Source: Bacillota bacterium
Lineage (GTDB): Bacteria > Bacillota > Clostridia > Peptostreptococcales > Anaerovoracaceae
Assembly: GCA_016302545.1 (NCBI GenBank)
Contig: JAEDNK010000016.1
Coordinates: 1-19,439, forward strand
DNA: 19,439 nt
Direction: 5' to 3'
Below, one piece after another: positions 1 through 7,788 of the stretch (the stretch's first letter is position 1; every line of letters begins with the position of its first letter). Under the pieces are notes generated by a model, which saw only the letters and a list, made by a program, of their open reading frames with translations, did not search any database and was not told the origin of the DNA. The position numbers and the translations under genes were made by a program.

Positions 1-674
1 TTGATGGTCTTCAGTCTGTAAATTATCCACGCCATAAAGGCAGTCGCAAGTCCGTACATATACGCAAAGCTAAAGCTGTAAACATAAACGGATGTATTGA
101 TATCTTTAAATAAAAATGCTCCCAAGCTGAGAAGGAGAAAGACGGCAGCCGCCCTCTTCTGTATCCTGTCGTTGGTAATTATGGAGGAGGCCATAATACA
201 GGTGAACATGAGAAAAGCAATTAGCATGAGATTTCCCTGTACGGCGCTTTGGCTGTATCCGAATATATAGCCTGTAAGTCCTATTCCCTCTTTAAGGTTG
301 AAAATGCCGATGTTCAGTAAATACAGCTGCAGTCTCTGTATTATCACGCATATCATTGGCAATATAAGCCAGATTTCCGCAAAGGCTCTTTCCACAAGCA
401 GCTTCCTTCTGAAGAAAATCACATAGGCCAGCAGTCCTGCCACCACAAAAATCAGGCTCAGCCATCCGTAGGCGGCTGCAAAAAATCTAATTACGACATG
501 GTCATTTCCACCCATACTGACATAAATTCCATGGGCGACATTTACAAGGCACTTTGCAGCCAAGTACACAAAAAAGAATATGCAGGGCTTTATACCCTTG
601 TAGTATTCCGGATTTGTATAGGAAATAACCTTTCTTATGAGTTGTATGCTATCCAATGCTTCCTTTTTATCCAT
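1..674 (-). CDS. Unrecognised integral membrane protein (partial, C-terminus beyond window)
   Basis: The frame is open from an ATG at 674 to the left edge (224 codons, no stop). A GGGAGGGG ribosome binding site lies just upstream of the ATG. The protein starts MDKKEALDSIQLIRKV and is mostly hydrophobic, with about six likely membrane helices: near residues 25-45, 57-80, 90-110, 137-157, 165-180 and 190-215, separated by short basic loops such as FFRRK. I do not recognise a family, and it does not resemble an Mrp, Nuo or hydrogenase subunit. It lies 30 bases after the stop of the last antiporter-like gene on the same strand. No hairpin or good promoter lies between them, so it is probably the last visible gene of the Mrp operon. 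It could be a membrane sensor whose cytoplasmic domain lies off-window, or an unrelated transporter; neither can be shown here. Confidence 0.75.
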   Translation of the reverse strand, partial: MDKKEALDSIQLIRKVISYTNPEYYKGIKPCIFFFVYLAAKCLVNVAHGIYVSMGGNDHVVIRFFAAAYGWLSLIFVVAGLLAYVIFFRRKLLVERAFAEIWLILPMICVIIQRLQLYLLNIGIFNLKEGIGLTGYIFGYSQSAVQGNLMLIAFLMFTCIMASSIITNDRIQKRAAAVFLLLSLGAFLFKDINTSVYVYSFSFAYMYGLATAFMAWIIYRLKTI

Positions 675-704
675 AAGTCCCCTCCCTATATAATATAAAG
701 TACC

Positions 705-2483
705 CTACAGCACTCCCCGCATTCTCAGCACCGCCATCACCACCGCAGCGATTGCAATACCCAGCATTACATTGATGGCCACCAGGGATCCTGCCGGCTT
801 CATGAGCACATCGTCATCCTCGATTCCGCCTTTACGGTGAGGAACCTTCACACCCATATCTTCAAGCATAGCTGCCGGTCTGTGGAGATACCGGCTTCCT
901 GCTGCAACCAGCCCGGACACCAGCCTGCCGCAGAACTCAAACGCTCCCGCAACCGCTGCAGATGTCCACCTTACCGCTACGCCCAGAGGTTTCCGGTAAA
1001 GCCAGTCAAAGTCCAGTGTTACAGCAACATGTGGCGCCATATGGTCTATATACATCACAAAAGCCAGCGTCGCCGCAGCAAAAAGCTCAATGTACTGAGT
1101 CACGTGGTCTACGGTAAACGGGTGTCCGTCTGAACCAAAAGGAGTGATGCCGTAAAGGAGCTTCGGCATGATTCCTATGAGTACGCAGCCTGCCGTTCCC
1201 ATTACCATGGCGATTTTCATGTTCAGCGGCACAGGCTTCACCTCAAGTTCGGTGTGGCTGTCTCCGTGTCCGTCAGAAAACTTTCCGAAGAAGACGAAAT
1301 AGTTCACCTTCAGCGCTATGGAAAGCAGTGTTCCCACGCTGGCAACCATGAGCAGAATTTCGGCCACATGATAGCCGCCCTCTGCCATGGCGTTCATCAC
1401 CAAAGATTTGCTGACAAAACCGTTGAGAAGTGGAAATCCCGCAATGGAAAGGGACGCTATGAGAAAGCATACAGCCGTCAGAGGCATTTTGCGGTAAAGA
1501 CCGCTTAAATCGCTTATTCGACGCTTTCCCGTGGCGGTGATTACCGCGCCGCAGCACATGAACAGCACGCCTTTGTACAGTATGTTGTTGAAGGTGTGGG
1601 CTGCCGCTCCGTCTATTCCCAATGCGCCTCCCACCGCCGCTGCTGCCACAATGTAGCCCAGCTGGCTGACTATATGATAAGAAAACAGCCTGCGAAGGTC
1701 GTTTTCTATAAGTGCCATGGATGCTCCGTAAAGAGCCATGAACACCCCTGCCCACAGCAGGAATTCAGTACCTGCAAAGAGGCGGATTATGTAGAACATA
1801 CCTACCTTTGTGGTAAATGACGCCATGTAGACAGTACCACCCACAGGAGCCTCCGGATACGCGTCGGAAATCCAGCTGTTAAGAGGCGGTATGGCAGCGT
1901 TAACTGCAACTCCAAGGAATATAAGCCAGAAGGCAGCGTCTCCTGTTCCTGTCAGACAGCTGATTTCAAATGAACCCTTCATAACCTTTATTATAATTCC
2001 CGCCAGCAGCAGATTACCGCCCAGCAGATGAACCATAATATATCTGAAGCCTGCTTTGGAGGCCCGTTCAGTATTTGCGGACATGATGATGAGCCATGAA
2101 GCGGCGGCCATGATTTCCCAGAATACTATGAGGGAAATCCAGTCTCCTGCCAGCACCGCCCCCATGGAGCTTCCGGCATATACAGCCTCAAAGCCGGTCT
2201 CAAAGCGGCTTTTGGAGTTCAGGGAATATACAGCGCCTATTAACGATGCGACCGCAAAAATGATGAGAAACATCTTTGCCGGCCTGTCAACGTGAAGAAG
2301 CTGCAGTGTTATGCCCGGCACTATGTCGATACACATACCGCTGCCCTCGCCAAGTCCCAGCACAGCCGCAACCGCCAAAAGCGGCCCTGCTACCATAAGA
2401 ACCTTGCGCAGCTTTTCCGGCACAAGCATTATTAAAATTCCGAATAATATCAAAATCAGTCCGGGATGAAGGTTACTGAGCAT
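705..2483 (-). CDS. Third NuoL/M-like proton-conducting subunit of Mrp-type antiporter
   Basis: A 592-residue protein of the complex I antiporter-like family (Proton_antipo_M), probably a membrane ion-translocating subunit of the Mrp complex. The helix-5 glutamate is present (FWEIMAA, E123) and so is the helix-8 lysine (FTTKVG, K226). The family pattern G..AK...FPLH.W appears instead as VAVNAAIPPLNSW, so the usual helix-7 lysine is Asn195 and the usual histidine is Asn202. I recall the same asparagine in some 'monovalent cation/H+ antiporter subunit D' homologs, so it may be a subgroup trait rather than decay. The protein is longer than MrpD (about 500 residues) because of a C-terminal extension ending in one more helix. 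I chose the ATG at 2483 because an in-frame GTG at 2492 sits only two bases from AAAGGA. The start overlaps the end of the preceding small gene, implying translational coupling. Confidence 0.88.
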   Translation of the reverse strand: MLSNLHPGLILILFGILIMLVPEKLRKVLMVAGPLLAVAAVLGLGEGSGMCIDIVPGITLQLLHVDRPAKMFLIIFAVASLIGAVYSLNSKSRFETGFEAVYAGSSMGAVLAGDWISLIVFWEIMAAASWLIIMSANTERASKAGFRYIMVHLLGGNLLLAGIIIKVMKGSFEISCLTGTGDAAFWLIFLGVAVNAAIPPLNSWISDAYPEAPVGGTVYMASFTTKVGMFYIIRLFAGTEFLLWAGVFMALYGASMALIENDLRRLFSYHIVSQLGYIVAAAAVGGALGIDGAAAHTFNNILYKGVLFMCCGAVITATGKRRISDLSGLYRKMPLTAVCFLIASLSIAGFPLLNGFVSKSLVMNAMAEGGYHVAEILLMVASVGTLLSIALKVNYFVFFGKFSDGHGDSHTELEVKPVPLNMKIAMVMGTAGCVLIGIMPKLLYGITPFGSDGHPFTVDHVTQYIELFAAATLAFVMYIDHMAPHVAVTLDFDWLYRKPLGVAVRWTSAAVAGAFEFCGRLVSGLVAAGSRYLHRPAAMLEDMGVKVPHRKGGIEDDDVLMKPAGSLVAINVMLGIAIAAVVMAVLRMRGVL

Positions 2484-2727
2484 TGCCGCCACCGTCCTTT
2501 CCCGAAGACTCGTAGTAGTTTTCGTCCCTCTGCAAAATCTTTGCCATAACCACCTTTGCCAGCAGAATCAGAACCCATGCTCCGGCAAAACCTATTAACA
2601 GATCAAAGCCCGGCACACTGTTCCATATCATGTGGTAATGAGGGTGCGCAAACAAAACCTCAACAACAGCCATTACAGCCATAACCGCCCCAAGAAGCAG
2701 ATAAACTCTTTTTTTGTTTTTAAACAA
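2473..2727 (-). CDS. Small two-helix membrane protein of the Mrp-type operon, TTG start
   Basis: An 84-residue protein with a basic N-terminus (MFKNKKR), a first helix near residues 8-26, a short histidine-rich loop (FAHPHYHMIW), a second helix near 42-62, and a charged tail (LQRDENYYESSGKDGGG). The start is TTG, supported by GGGAGG eight bases upstream; the start overlaps the end of the preceding antiporter gene by eight bases, and its own end overlaps the next gene. I recall similar small proteins (PGF..L.GF.....L...A.....RDE.YY) beside multi-antiporter Mrp clusters in other bacteria, but no function is established to my knowledge. The inference is that it is an accessory or assembly subunit positioned between the second and third antiporter-like subunits. 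Confidence 0.82.
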   Translation of the reverse strand: MFKNKKRVYLLLGAVMAVMAVVEVLFAHPHYHMIWNSVPGFDLLIGFAGAWVLILLAKVVMAKILQRDENYYESSGKDGGGNAQ

Positions 2728-4261
2728 TTAATCCACCTCCCGTTATGGCATCTGCCGCCATGATTGCCAGATCATAGAGATGAGGCCCCGCATCAGGCAT
2801 TATGCCAAGTATCAGCGATATCGCCGCAGTTATTACAATAGGAATCAGCATGGCCGGCGTGGCGTCACGATGAGCAGTATGTTCATGGACTCCGACCCCA
2901 TCAGCTCCGGACGCCATATTCTCAGCCCCACCGGACTTTCCGAAGAAAATCCTCACCACAGGAATCAGATAGCTCAGCGCCAGCAGGGCCGCAGCCACCA
3001 GCACCGCAGCAAACAGGGGTTTACCCATCATAAGAGCGCCCCGTATAATATTAAACTTGCTCACGAAGCCCGCCAGCAGAGGAAGTCCGGCAATCCCCAG
3101 AGAAGCAAGACCGAAGCAGGCACATGTCACAGGCATGCGTTTTGCCAGACCGCCCATGGTGCTTATCTCCGAAAGATGAGCAGTTACGAAGATGGCTCCT
3201 GCGCACATAAACAGAGTTATCTTCAGAAAAGCATGGGCAACTATATGAAACATTGCCCCTGCAATGCTGTAAGGCGCCAGCACGCTTATGCCCAGCACGA
3301 TATATGAAAGCTGACCGACAGTTGAAAATGCCAGTCTCGCTTTAAGATTGTCCTTTCTCATGGCGATAAAGGATGACAGCAGAATTGTTGCCACCGCAAG
3401 CCATGCCAGGATTTTATCCCCTCCGCACCAGCTTACGGCAGAAGGTCCGAAAACATAACACACCACGCGAAGCACGCAGAAGGCTCCTGCCTTTACTACA
3501 GCCACAGCATGAAGCAGTGCGCTTACGGGAGTAGGCGCGACCATAGCCGAAGGAAGCCAGCCGTGAAGAGGCATGACTCCTGCTTTGACAGCTCCCCCTC
3601 CTATCATGAGGAAAAAGAGCAGCAGCATAATTCCCGCAGACAAACTGCCCGGCTCTATGAAGCCTCCGGCCCTGAAATCGCAGGTTCCGTAAATAACATA
3701 TACAGCGGCAATGGCCGCAAAGAACAGCTGCCCGCTGATTAAAGTATAGGCCAGATACTTCCTGCCGGAAGCCTTTGCCTTATCGTCGCGGTAATGAGCT
3801 ACCAGAGGATAGGTAGCCACCGTAAGCATTTCGTAAAATATAAAGAAGGTCACCAGATTGGCCGCAAAGGAAATCCCGATAGCCGATGAAAGGCACAGGG
3901 CAAAAGCGGCAAAATATCCGGTCTGATTCTTTTCATGATGCCCTCTCATATATCCGATTGAATATATGGAAGTGACAATCCAAAGCCCCGAAGCCACGCA
4001 GGCGAAGATCATCCCCACAGGGTCCGTTCTGAAGGCAAGGGAAACTCCGTCCACGATTTCCCACAGACAGAAATAATATTCTTTTCCCGAAAGCACCGCC
4101 GGCACCATGGAAAACACCAGCACCGCTTTTATAACAGCAGCGGAAAGGGTTATGCCCTCCCTCACATTGGGTCTCACCCTGTTTCCCAGAGTAAGTATGA
4201 GGAGAGCCGCCAGCAGCGAAACAGCCACGGCAAGGAAAGGTCTTGCACTTATTATCGTCAT
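2720..4261 (-). CDS. Second NuoM/MrpD-like proton-conducting subunit of Mrp-type antiporter
   Basis: A 513-residue polytopic membrane protein of the complex I antiporter-like family. The residues expected for a working proton half-channel are all visible: helix-5 glutamate in FFIFYEMLT (E144), helix-7 lysine and histidine in GGGAVKAGVMPLHGWLP (K226, H233), and LLHAVAVVKAG in helix 8 (H251, K257). SIYSIGYM near residue 100 is typical of NuoL/NuoM/MbhH relatives. It probably forms one of three ion-translocating modules of the Mrp complex. It starts three bases after the preceding antiporter gene ends and overlaps the small downstream gene by eight bases, so the set is translated as a coupled unit. 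Sequence alone does not say whether it moves H+ or Na+. Confidence 0.9.
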   Translation of the reverse strand: MTIISARPFLAVAVSLLAALLILTLGNRVRPNVREGITLSAAVIKAVLVFSMVPAVLSGKEYYFCLWEIVDGVSLAFRTDPVGMIFACVASGLWIVTSIYSIGYMRGHHEKNQTGYFAAFALCLSSAIGISFAANLVTFFIFYEMLTVATYPLVAHYRDDKAKASGRKYLAYTLISGQLFFAAIAAVYVIYGTCDFRAGGFIEPGSLSAGIMLLLFFLMIGGGAVKAGVMPLHGWLPSAMVAPTPVSALLHAVAVVKAGAFCVLRVVCYVFGPSAVSWCGGDKILAWLAVATILLSSFIAMRKDNLKARLAFSTVGQLSYIVLGISVLAPYSIAGAMFHIVAHAFLKITLFMCAGAIFVTAHLSEISTMGGLAKRMPVTCACFGLASLGIAGLPLLAGFVSKFNIIRGALMMGKPLFAAVLVAAALLALSYLIPVVRIFFGKSGGAENMASGADGVGVHEHTAHRDATPAMLIPIVITAAISLILGIMPDAGPHLYDLAIMAADAITGGGLIV

Positions 4262-4264
4262 ACT

Positions 4265-5800
4265 TTAAAGCACCCCCATTACCGTTGTTTTGAGAATTCC
4301 GTTGACTATAAAGGAATTGCCCAGTCCCAGAGCGATTACCATGAGTGCGGCAATGCCTATTGGAATCAGCATCCGCAGGGGAACCTCCGGCTTCGCCCTT
4401 TTTGCCTCCGGAGCAGCCGGAACTGCCGAAGTTGCCGTCTTATCAGGCTCAGTCACGGTCTTTTCGTCCATAAAGAGCCTTTCAAATATTCTGAAGAAAT
4501 AAACAGCGCTGAGCAGGCTGCTTATAATAAGCACCGCCACATACAAATACTGACCGTTCCGGATTGCTCCCAGGGCCAGATACCATTTGCTGAAAAATCC
4601 GGCAAATGGCGGCAGCCCTATCATGGAAAGGGAAAGCACCACCAGCGCAGCGCAGGTCACCGGCATTTTGCGGTACACCTGTCCCAGCTGATCTGTATAA
4701 TGAATTCCGTAGCGGTATTTAAAGGCCGCCGAAGTATAGAAAAGTCCGGTCTTCATGAAGGCATGGCTAAGTATGTGGAGCACCGCTCCCGCTATGCCGT
4801 AGAAATTACCGATGGCAAAGCCCAGAGCTATGTACCCCACCTGCCCTATGCTGGAATATGCAAGAATCTTGTTGTATTTATCGTACCGCAGCGCTTTAAG
4901 CGAGCCGTAAAGTATACCCAGCACAGCCATGATACCTATTATGGTAAACACAGTCTTCATCATCGGCAGACTGCTGTCGAAGATGCAGAAGAAAAATCTG
5001 AACATAGCATAGGCAGGGATTTTGATCATCACTCCCGCAATCATAGGGTCTGCGGCAGGGTGCGCGTAGGAATGAGCCGCCGGCTGCCATCCGTGAAGCG
5101 GAAACAGCGCCATCTTGATGCCGAAGCCTACGATGATACATGCCATGGCAACAGCTATAACCGGCAGATTGTCAACCTCGCGAAGACGCAGGGTCAGGTC
5201 AGCCATATTCAGAGTTCCCGTAGCGGAGTAAAGAAGTCCCACGCCCATAAGATAGGCACAGGCTCCGATGGTTCCCGTCAGCAGATATCTGAAAGCTGCA
5301 ATAGGGCCTTTTTCCTCGCCTATGGCTATAAGTCCGTAGCCCGACAGAGCCACTATTTCCATAAAAACATACAAATTAAAGGCGTCTCCCGTCGAGGATA
5401 AACCCAGAAGGCCTATTACCAGGAAGCACAAAATGGAATAATATCCTGCGCTCCTGAAAGGCGACGTCTCCGATGCCTCCTCGAAGGGACTGCTGAAAAG
5501 AGCCGTCATAAATCCGATAAAGCTTACCAATACAATTATAATGCCGTTTACTCCGTCTATTACGAACTCGATGCCGTAAGGAGGACGCCAGCCTCCAAGC
5601 CAGTAATGAACCGCCTCGCCGGACTGTATCACATAAGCCAGCTGAACAAGGCTCATTATAAATGCTATAAAGAGAGCCGCGATAACCGCCCGCTTTCCCA
5701 AAGATGGACCGAAACGGCTCAGCAGCGGACACAGAGCCGCGCCACACAGAGGAATGATAACTATGAGAACGGGAACATGATCCATGGAAAAGAAGCTCAT
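4265..5800 (-). CDS. mrpD: MrpD-like antiporter subunit
   Basis: A 511-residue polytopic membrane protein, close to the usual MrpD/MnhD/MbhH length of about 500. Key family residues are helix-5 glutamate in LYVFMEIVALSGYG (E148), helix-7 lysine and histidine in GFGIKMALFPLHGW (K229, H236), and helix-8 lysine in MIKIPAY (K260). Of the three antiporter-like proteins in the operon it is the one placed directly after mrpC, as MrpD is in canonical Mrp operons. I chose the ATG at 5800: AGGGG is eight bases upstream, and the ATG overlaps the mrpC stop as ATGA. A GTG at 5809 is possible but is too close to the same ribosome binding site. Confidence 0.9.
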   Translation of the reverse strand: MSFFSMDHVPVLIVIIPLCGAALCPLLSRFGPSLGKRAVIAALFIAFIMSLVQLAYVIQSGEAVHYWLGGWRPPYGIEFVIDGVNGIIIVLVSFIGFMTALFSSPFEEASETSPFRSAGYYSILCFLVIGLLGLSSTGDAFNLYVFMEIVALSGYGLIAIGEEKGPIAAFRYLLTGTIGACAYLMGVGLLYSATGTLNMADLTLRLREVDNLPVIAVAMACIIVGFGIKMALFPLHGWQPAAHSYAHPAADPMIAGVMIKIPAYAMFRFFFCIFDSSLPMMKTVFTIIGIMAVLGILYGSLKALRYDKYNKILAYSSIGQVGYIALGFAIGNFYGIAGAVLHILSHAFMKTGLFYTSAAFKYRYGIHYTDQLGQVYRKMPVTCAALVVLSLSMIGLPPFAGFFSKWYLALGAIRNGQYLYVAVLIISSLLSAVYFFRIFERLFMDEKTVTEPDKTATSAVPAAPEAKRAKPEVPLRMLIPIGIAALMVIALGLGNSFIVNGILKTTVMGVL

Positions 5801-6186
5801 TTCTTCCACCCCTTTCCCGTTATCTCTTCTTCCTCAATGGTGCCGTAGATTTCCTTGATTTTCATAAGAAGTGCCAGCGCCACCCCCGTAGTTCCCAGAC
5901 TCACCACGATTGCCGTGAGCATGAGAGCGTGAGGCAAAGGATTTATATAGGCATCTGCACCGAGGACGTTTTCCACGATAACCGGCAGTGTTGCGTGCTC
6001 CTTCTGCCCCAGGGCCAGAAAGAAAAATATGATGGAAACCTGCATTATGTTCATGCACATAATTTTTTTCATGTAGTTGCCGCAGGAAACCATGCCGAAA
6101 ATCCCAAGCCCCAGCAAAATAAAGGTCATAGCATATATTCCGTTTTCAGAAAGAAATGTTTCTAAATTATATATGAACTCACTCAT
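5797..6186 (-). CDS. mrpC: MrpC/NuoK-like antiporter subunit
   Basis: A 129-residue protein with three helices, homologous to complex I NuoK and to MrpC/MnhC/MbhG. The N-terminal helix carries GIYAMTFILLGLGIFG. It is followed by the typical NYMKKIMCMNIMQVSIIFFF stretch and then by DAYINPLPHALMLTAIVVSL, which matches the family's D..PHALVLTAIVI signature. NuoK-type proteins sit between antiporter-like modules and carry conserved polar residues for ion transfer. I chose the ATG at 6186, which overlaps the preceding stop (ATGAGTGA) and has AAGGA upstream; an upstream TTG at 6210 has GGAGG directly abutting it and is unlikely. The length of about 130 residues fits the family. Confidence 0.92.
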   Translation of the reverse strand: MSEFIYNLETFLSENGIYAMTFILLGLGIFGMVSCGNYMKKIMCMNIMQVSIIFFFLALGQKEHATLPVIVENVLGADAYINPLPHALMLTAIVVSLGTTGVALALLMKIKEIYGTIEEEEITGKGWKK

Positions 6187-6940
6187 CAAATTCCGTCCTT
6201 TCCAGCACAACCTCCAGAATGTTGATTATTGTAGCCATGACGCAGACCACTACGCCGATTTCAATCATCGTGATTCCTATGACATGAAGCTCTGCCGCCT
6301 TTTCCGCTCCGAAGGGGAGCCTGCCGTATTCGAGAAAATTGCCTCCGTTAAACATAGGCAGTATTCCCGTAAAGATGTAGATAAAGACCCCCACTCCCGC
6401 AGTCATGGCAGCCCCCTGCTCCGTAAAGGTGCCGAGACTGTTGTTAAAGCTTGGTATTATGCGGTCTATCATATATGCGATGGCGAGGAGAGCTCCCGCC
6501 TGAAAGCCGCCGCCAAGACTGCTTTCTCCGTGTGCAAACACATAAAAGGCGTAAATCACTATTATGGGCACAATTACCCTGAAAGCCGTATCTATTATAG
6601 TACCGCTGAAGCTTGCATTTTTAATTTCCTTTGAGACCTTTTGCTTCTTTCCTACCTTTGCGGTAGAGGAGAGAACCATCAGAGCCGTTATGCCCGCCAG
6701 AAGCATTACGCAGGTCTCAAAGAGGGTGTCGAAGCCTCTGTAGTCTGCAAGCACCGCAGTCACTATGTTGTGCGCTCCGGTCTGTGATATGGCATTTTCT
6801 ATATAGAAGCCCGATATGTAGCTGTGTACCGGTGCTTTGGCGTCGTCCACTGCCGGAATGATATTGGGGAATTTAAAGAAAAACCCCGAAACAGCCACGA
6901 TTATCAGAACCACTCCTATAATCTTTTTTTTGTTTTTCAT
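6179..6940 (-). CDS. mrpB: Fused MbhE-like domain and MrpB antiporter subunit
   Basis: A 253-residue membrane protein made of two recognisable parts. Residues about 40-100 (NIVTAVLADYRGFDTLFET) match the MbhE-like segment that in canonical Mrp systems lies near the C-terminus of MrpA. Residues about 115-250 are MrpB/MnhB, with FRVIVPIIVIYAFYVFAHGE and the glycine-rich SSLGGGFQAGALLAIAYMI that correspond to the family's HG..SPGGGFQGG motif. The layout resembles archaeal Mbh complexes, where the MrpA C-terminal pieces are separate small proteins. It follows the MbhD gene with no intervening base, and its stop overlaps the mrpC start. Its likely role is the membrane module that links the small subunits to the antiporter-like ones. 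Confidence 0.9.
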   Translation of the reverse strand: MKNKKKIIGVVLIIVAVSGFFFKFPNIIPAVDDAKAPVHSYISGFYIENAISQTGAHNIVTAVLADYRGFDTLFETCVMLLAGITALMVLSSTAKVGKKQKVSKEIKNASFSGTIIDTAFRVIVPIIVIYAFYVFAHGESSLGGGFQAGALLAIAYMIDRIIPSFNNSLGTFTEQGAAMTAGVGVFIYIFTGILPMFNGGNFLEYGRLPFGAEKAAELHVIGITMIEIGVVVCVMATIINILEVVLERTEFDE

Positions 6941-7183
6941 CTATTTGCACCGCCTGCTGATAGATTTTATTGCAATGATAAAGTATACCGTGGAAATTAC
7001 CCCTATTACCGCCTCGGTAAATGCCACATCGGCAGCTCCCGCCAGAATGTACAGAATCATGGCGGCAAAGCTGAAGACACTGTATATTACGGTCAGGGCA
7101 AGGAGGTCCTTTCCGAAAATAATAGCTATGGCGATGATTATGAGCAGCAGCATAAACATGCCCTCCAGTATAAGTACAGACAT
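6941..7183 (-). CDS. MbhD-like subunit (DUF4040), equivalent to part of MrpA C-terminus
   Basis: An 80-residue protein with three predicted helices. It contains GKDLLALTVIYSVFSFAAMI and LAGAADVAFTEAVIGVISTV, the signature of the DUF4040/MbhD family (G....A..DVA.TEA.VG). In canonical Mrp antiporters this region is part of MrpA; in Mbh-type complexes and here it is a separate protein. It has homology to complex I NuoJ and is thought to sit beside the NuoK-like subunit. The start codon overlaps the mrpG stop as ATGA and the stop directly abuts the next start, so expression is coupled on both sides. Confidence 0.9.
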   Translation of the reverse strand: MSVLILEGMFMLLLIIIAIAIIFGKDLLALTVIYSVFSFAAMILYILAGAADVAFTEAVIGVISTVYFIIAIKSISRRCK

Positions 7184-7506
7184 CAGGCCTCTCTCCTTTC
7201 CGCATCCTTTTCCTCTTTTTTAAGACCTTCCCTGAAGGCCACCCTATCCACTATGTGGGTGCCTATGGGACCGGCAAGCATGGAGACAAACAAAACCATG
7301 AGAATTTTCAGCCCCGTTATGTTGGGGCCCTGATAAATGAACATTCCCAGACAGCAGAAGCCCATTCCGAGAGACTGCCCCAGACCTATGGCATGAAGCC
7401 TGCTGAAAAAGTCGGGAAACTTTATAACACCCTTGACGGACACCATCATAAAAAACAGTCCCAACAGAAGCAAAAGTGCGCACGCGGCACTTCTAATTTC
7501 CATCAT
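7183..7506 (-). CDS. mrpG: MrpG antiporter subunit
   Basis: A 107-residue protein with three helices of the MrpG/MnhG/PhaG family. The diagnostic stretch is VKGVIKFPDFFSRLHAIGLG, matching the family's G.....PD...R.HA, followed by KILMVLFVSMLAGPIGTHIV, corresponding to the conserved ..PI..H...RAA segment. The start is the first of two adjacent ATG codons at 7506, with GGAGG eight bases upstream. It overlaps the end of mrpF by 14 bases. MrpG is a small peripheral-membrane-arm subunit required for Mrp complex assembly in studied systems. Confidence 0.92.
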   Translation of the reverse strand: MMEIRSAACALLLLLGLFFMMVSVKGVIKFPDFFSRLHAIGLGQSLGMGFCCLGMFIYQGPNITGLKILMVLFVSMLAGPIGTHIVDRVAFREGLKKEEKDAERREA

Positions 7507-7771
7507 TTCCTGTACCTCCTCCGCTCATAAACTTTGCTACTATTACGGAGCTTACAAAGCCCAGCACCGCAAAGGAAAGAGCTATGTCAACGTACATGTC
7601 CTGTCTCCCGTCCACAAAGCCCACGAATATCAGAAAAAGATTCACATTGGTACTTACTGCCAGAACCGCCGCAAAGCGGTTGTAGAAGCCTTTTTCCCTG
7701 AAGATCATAATCAGCAGAGGCACAGAAAGCAAAACCACTGCCAGAAGGCATAATCCAAAAAACAATTTCAT
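7493..7771 (-). CDS. mrpF: MrpF antiporter subunit
   Basis: A 92-residue protein with three helices, the usual length for MrpF/MnhF. It has the family pattern of a helix followed by ..GKGFYNRFAAV, here IFREKGFYNRFAAVLAVSTN, then a helix and the DIALSFAVLGFVSSVIVAKF segment that corresponds to the conserved D..L..A.L.F..T......F. A very strong AAGGAGG ribosome binding site lies ten bases before the ATG. The glycine-rich tail (MSGGGTGNDGN) overlaps the start of mrpG. MrpF is one of the three small subunits (E, F, G) that form one end of the Mrp membrane complex. Confidence 0.92.
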   Translation of the reverse strand: MKLFFGLCLLAVVLLSVPLLIMIFREKGFYNRFAAVLAVSTNVNLFLIFVGFVDGRQDMYVDIALSFAVLGFVSSVIVAKFMSGGGTGNDGN

Positions 7772-7788
7772 TTTCTTTTGTTACCTCC

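Noticed and set aside
675..704. Terminator or promoter between the last antiporter gene and the left-edge gene
   Set aside because: No stem of useful length; the TATATT-like sequence has no acceptable -35 partner, so co-transcription is more likely.
837..1820. Plus-strand open frames opposite the antiporter genes
   Set aside because: They are opposite-strand shadows of well-supported membrane protein genes, with no ribosome binding sites and no recognisable protein features.
4700..5401. 233-codon plus-strand frame opposite mrpD
   Set aside because: The encoded protein is basic and low in hydrophobic order, with no start signals, and it lies wholly antisense to a conserved antiporter subunit.
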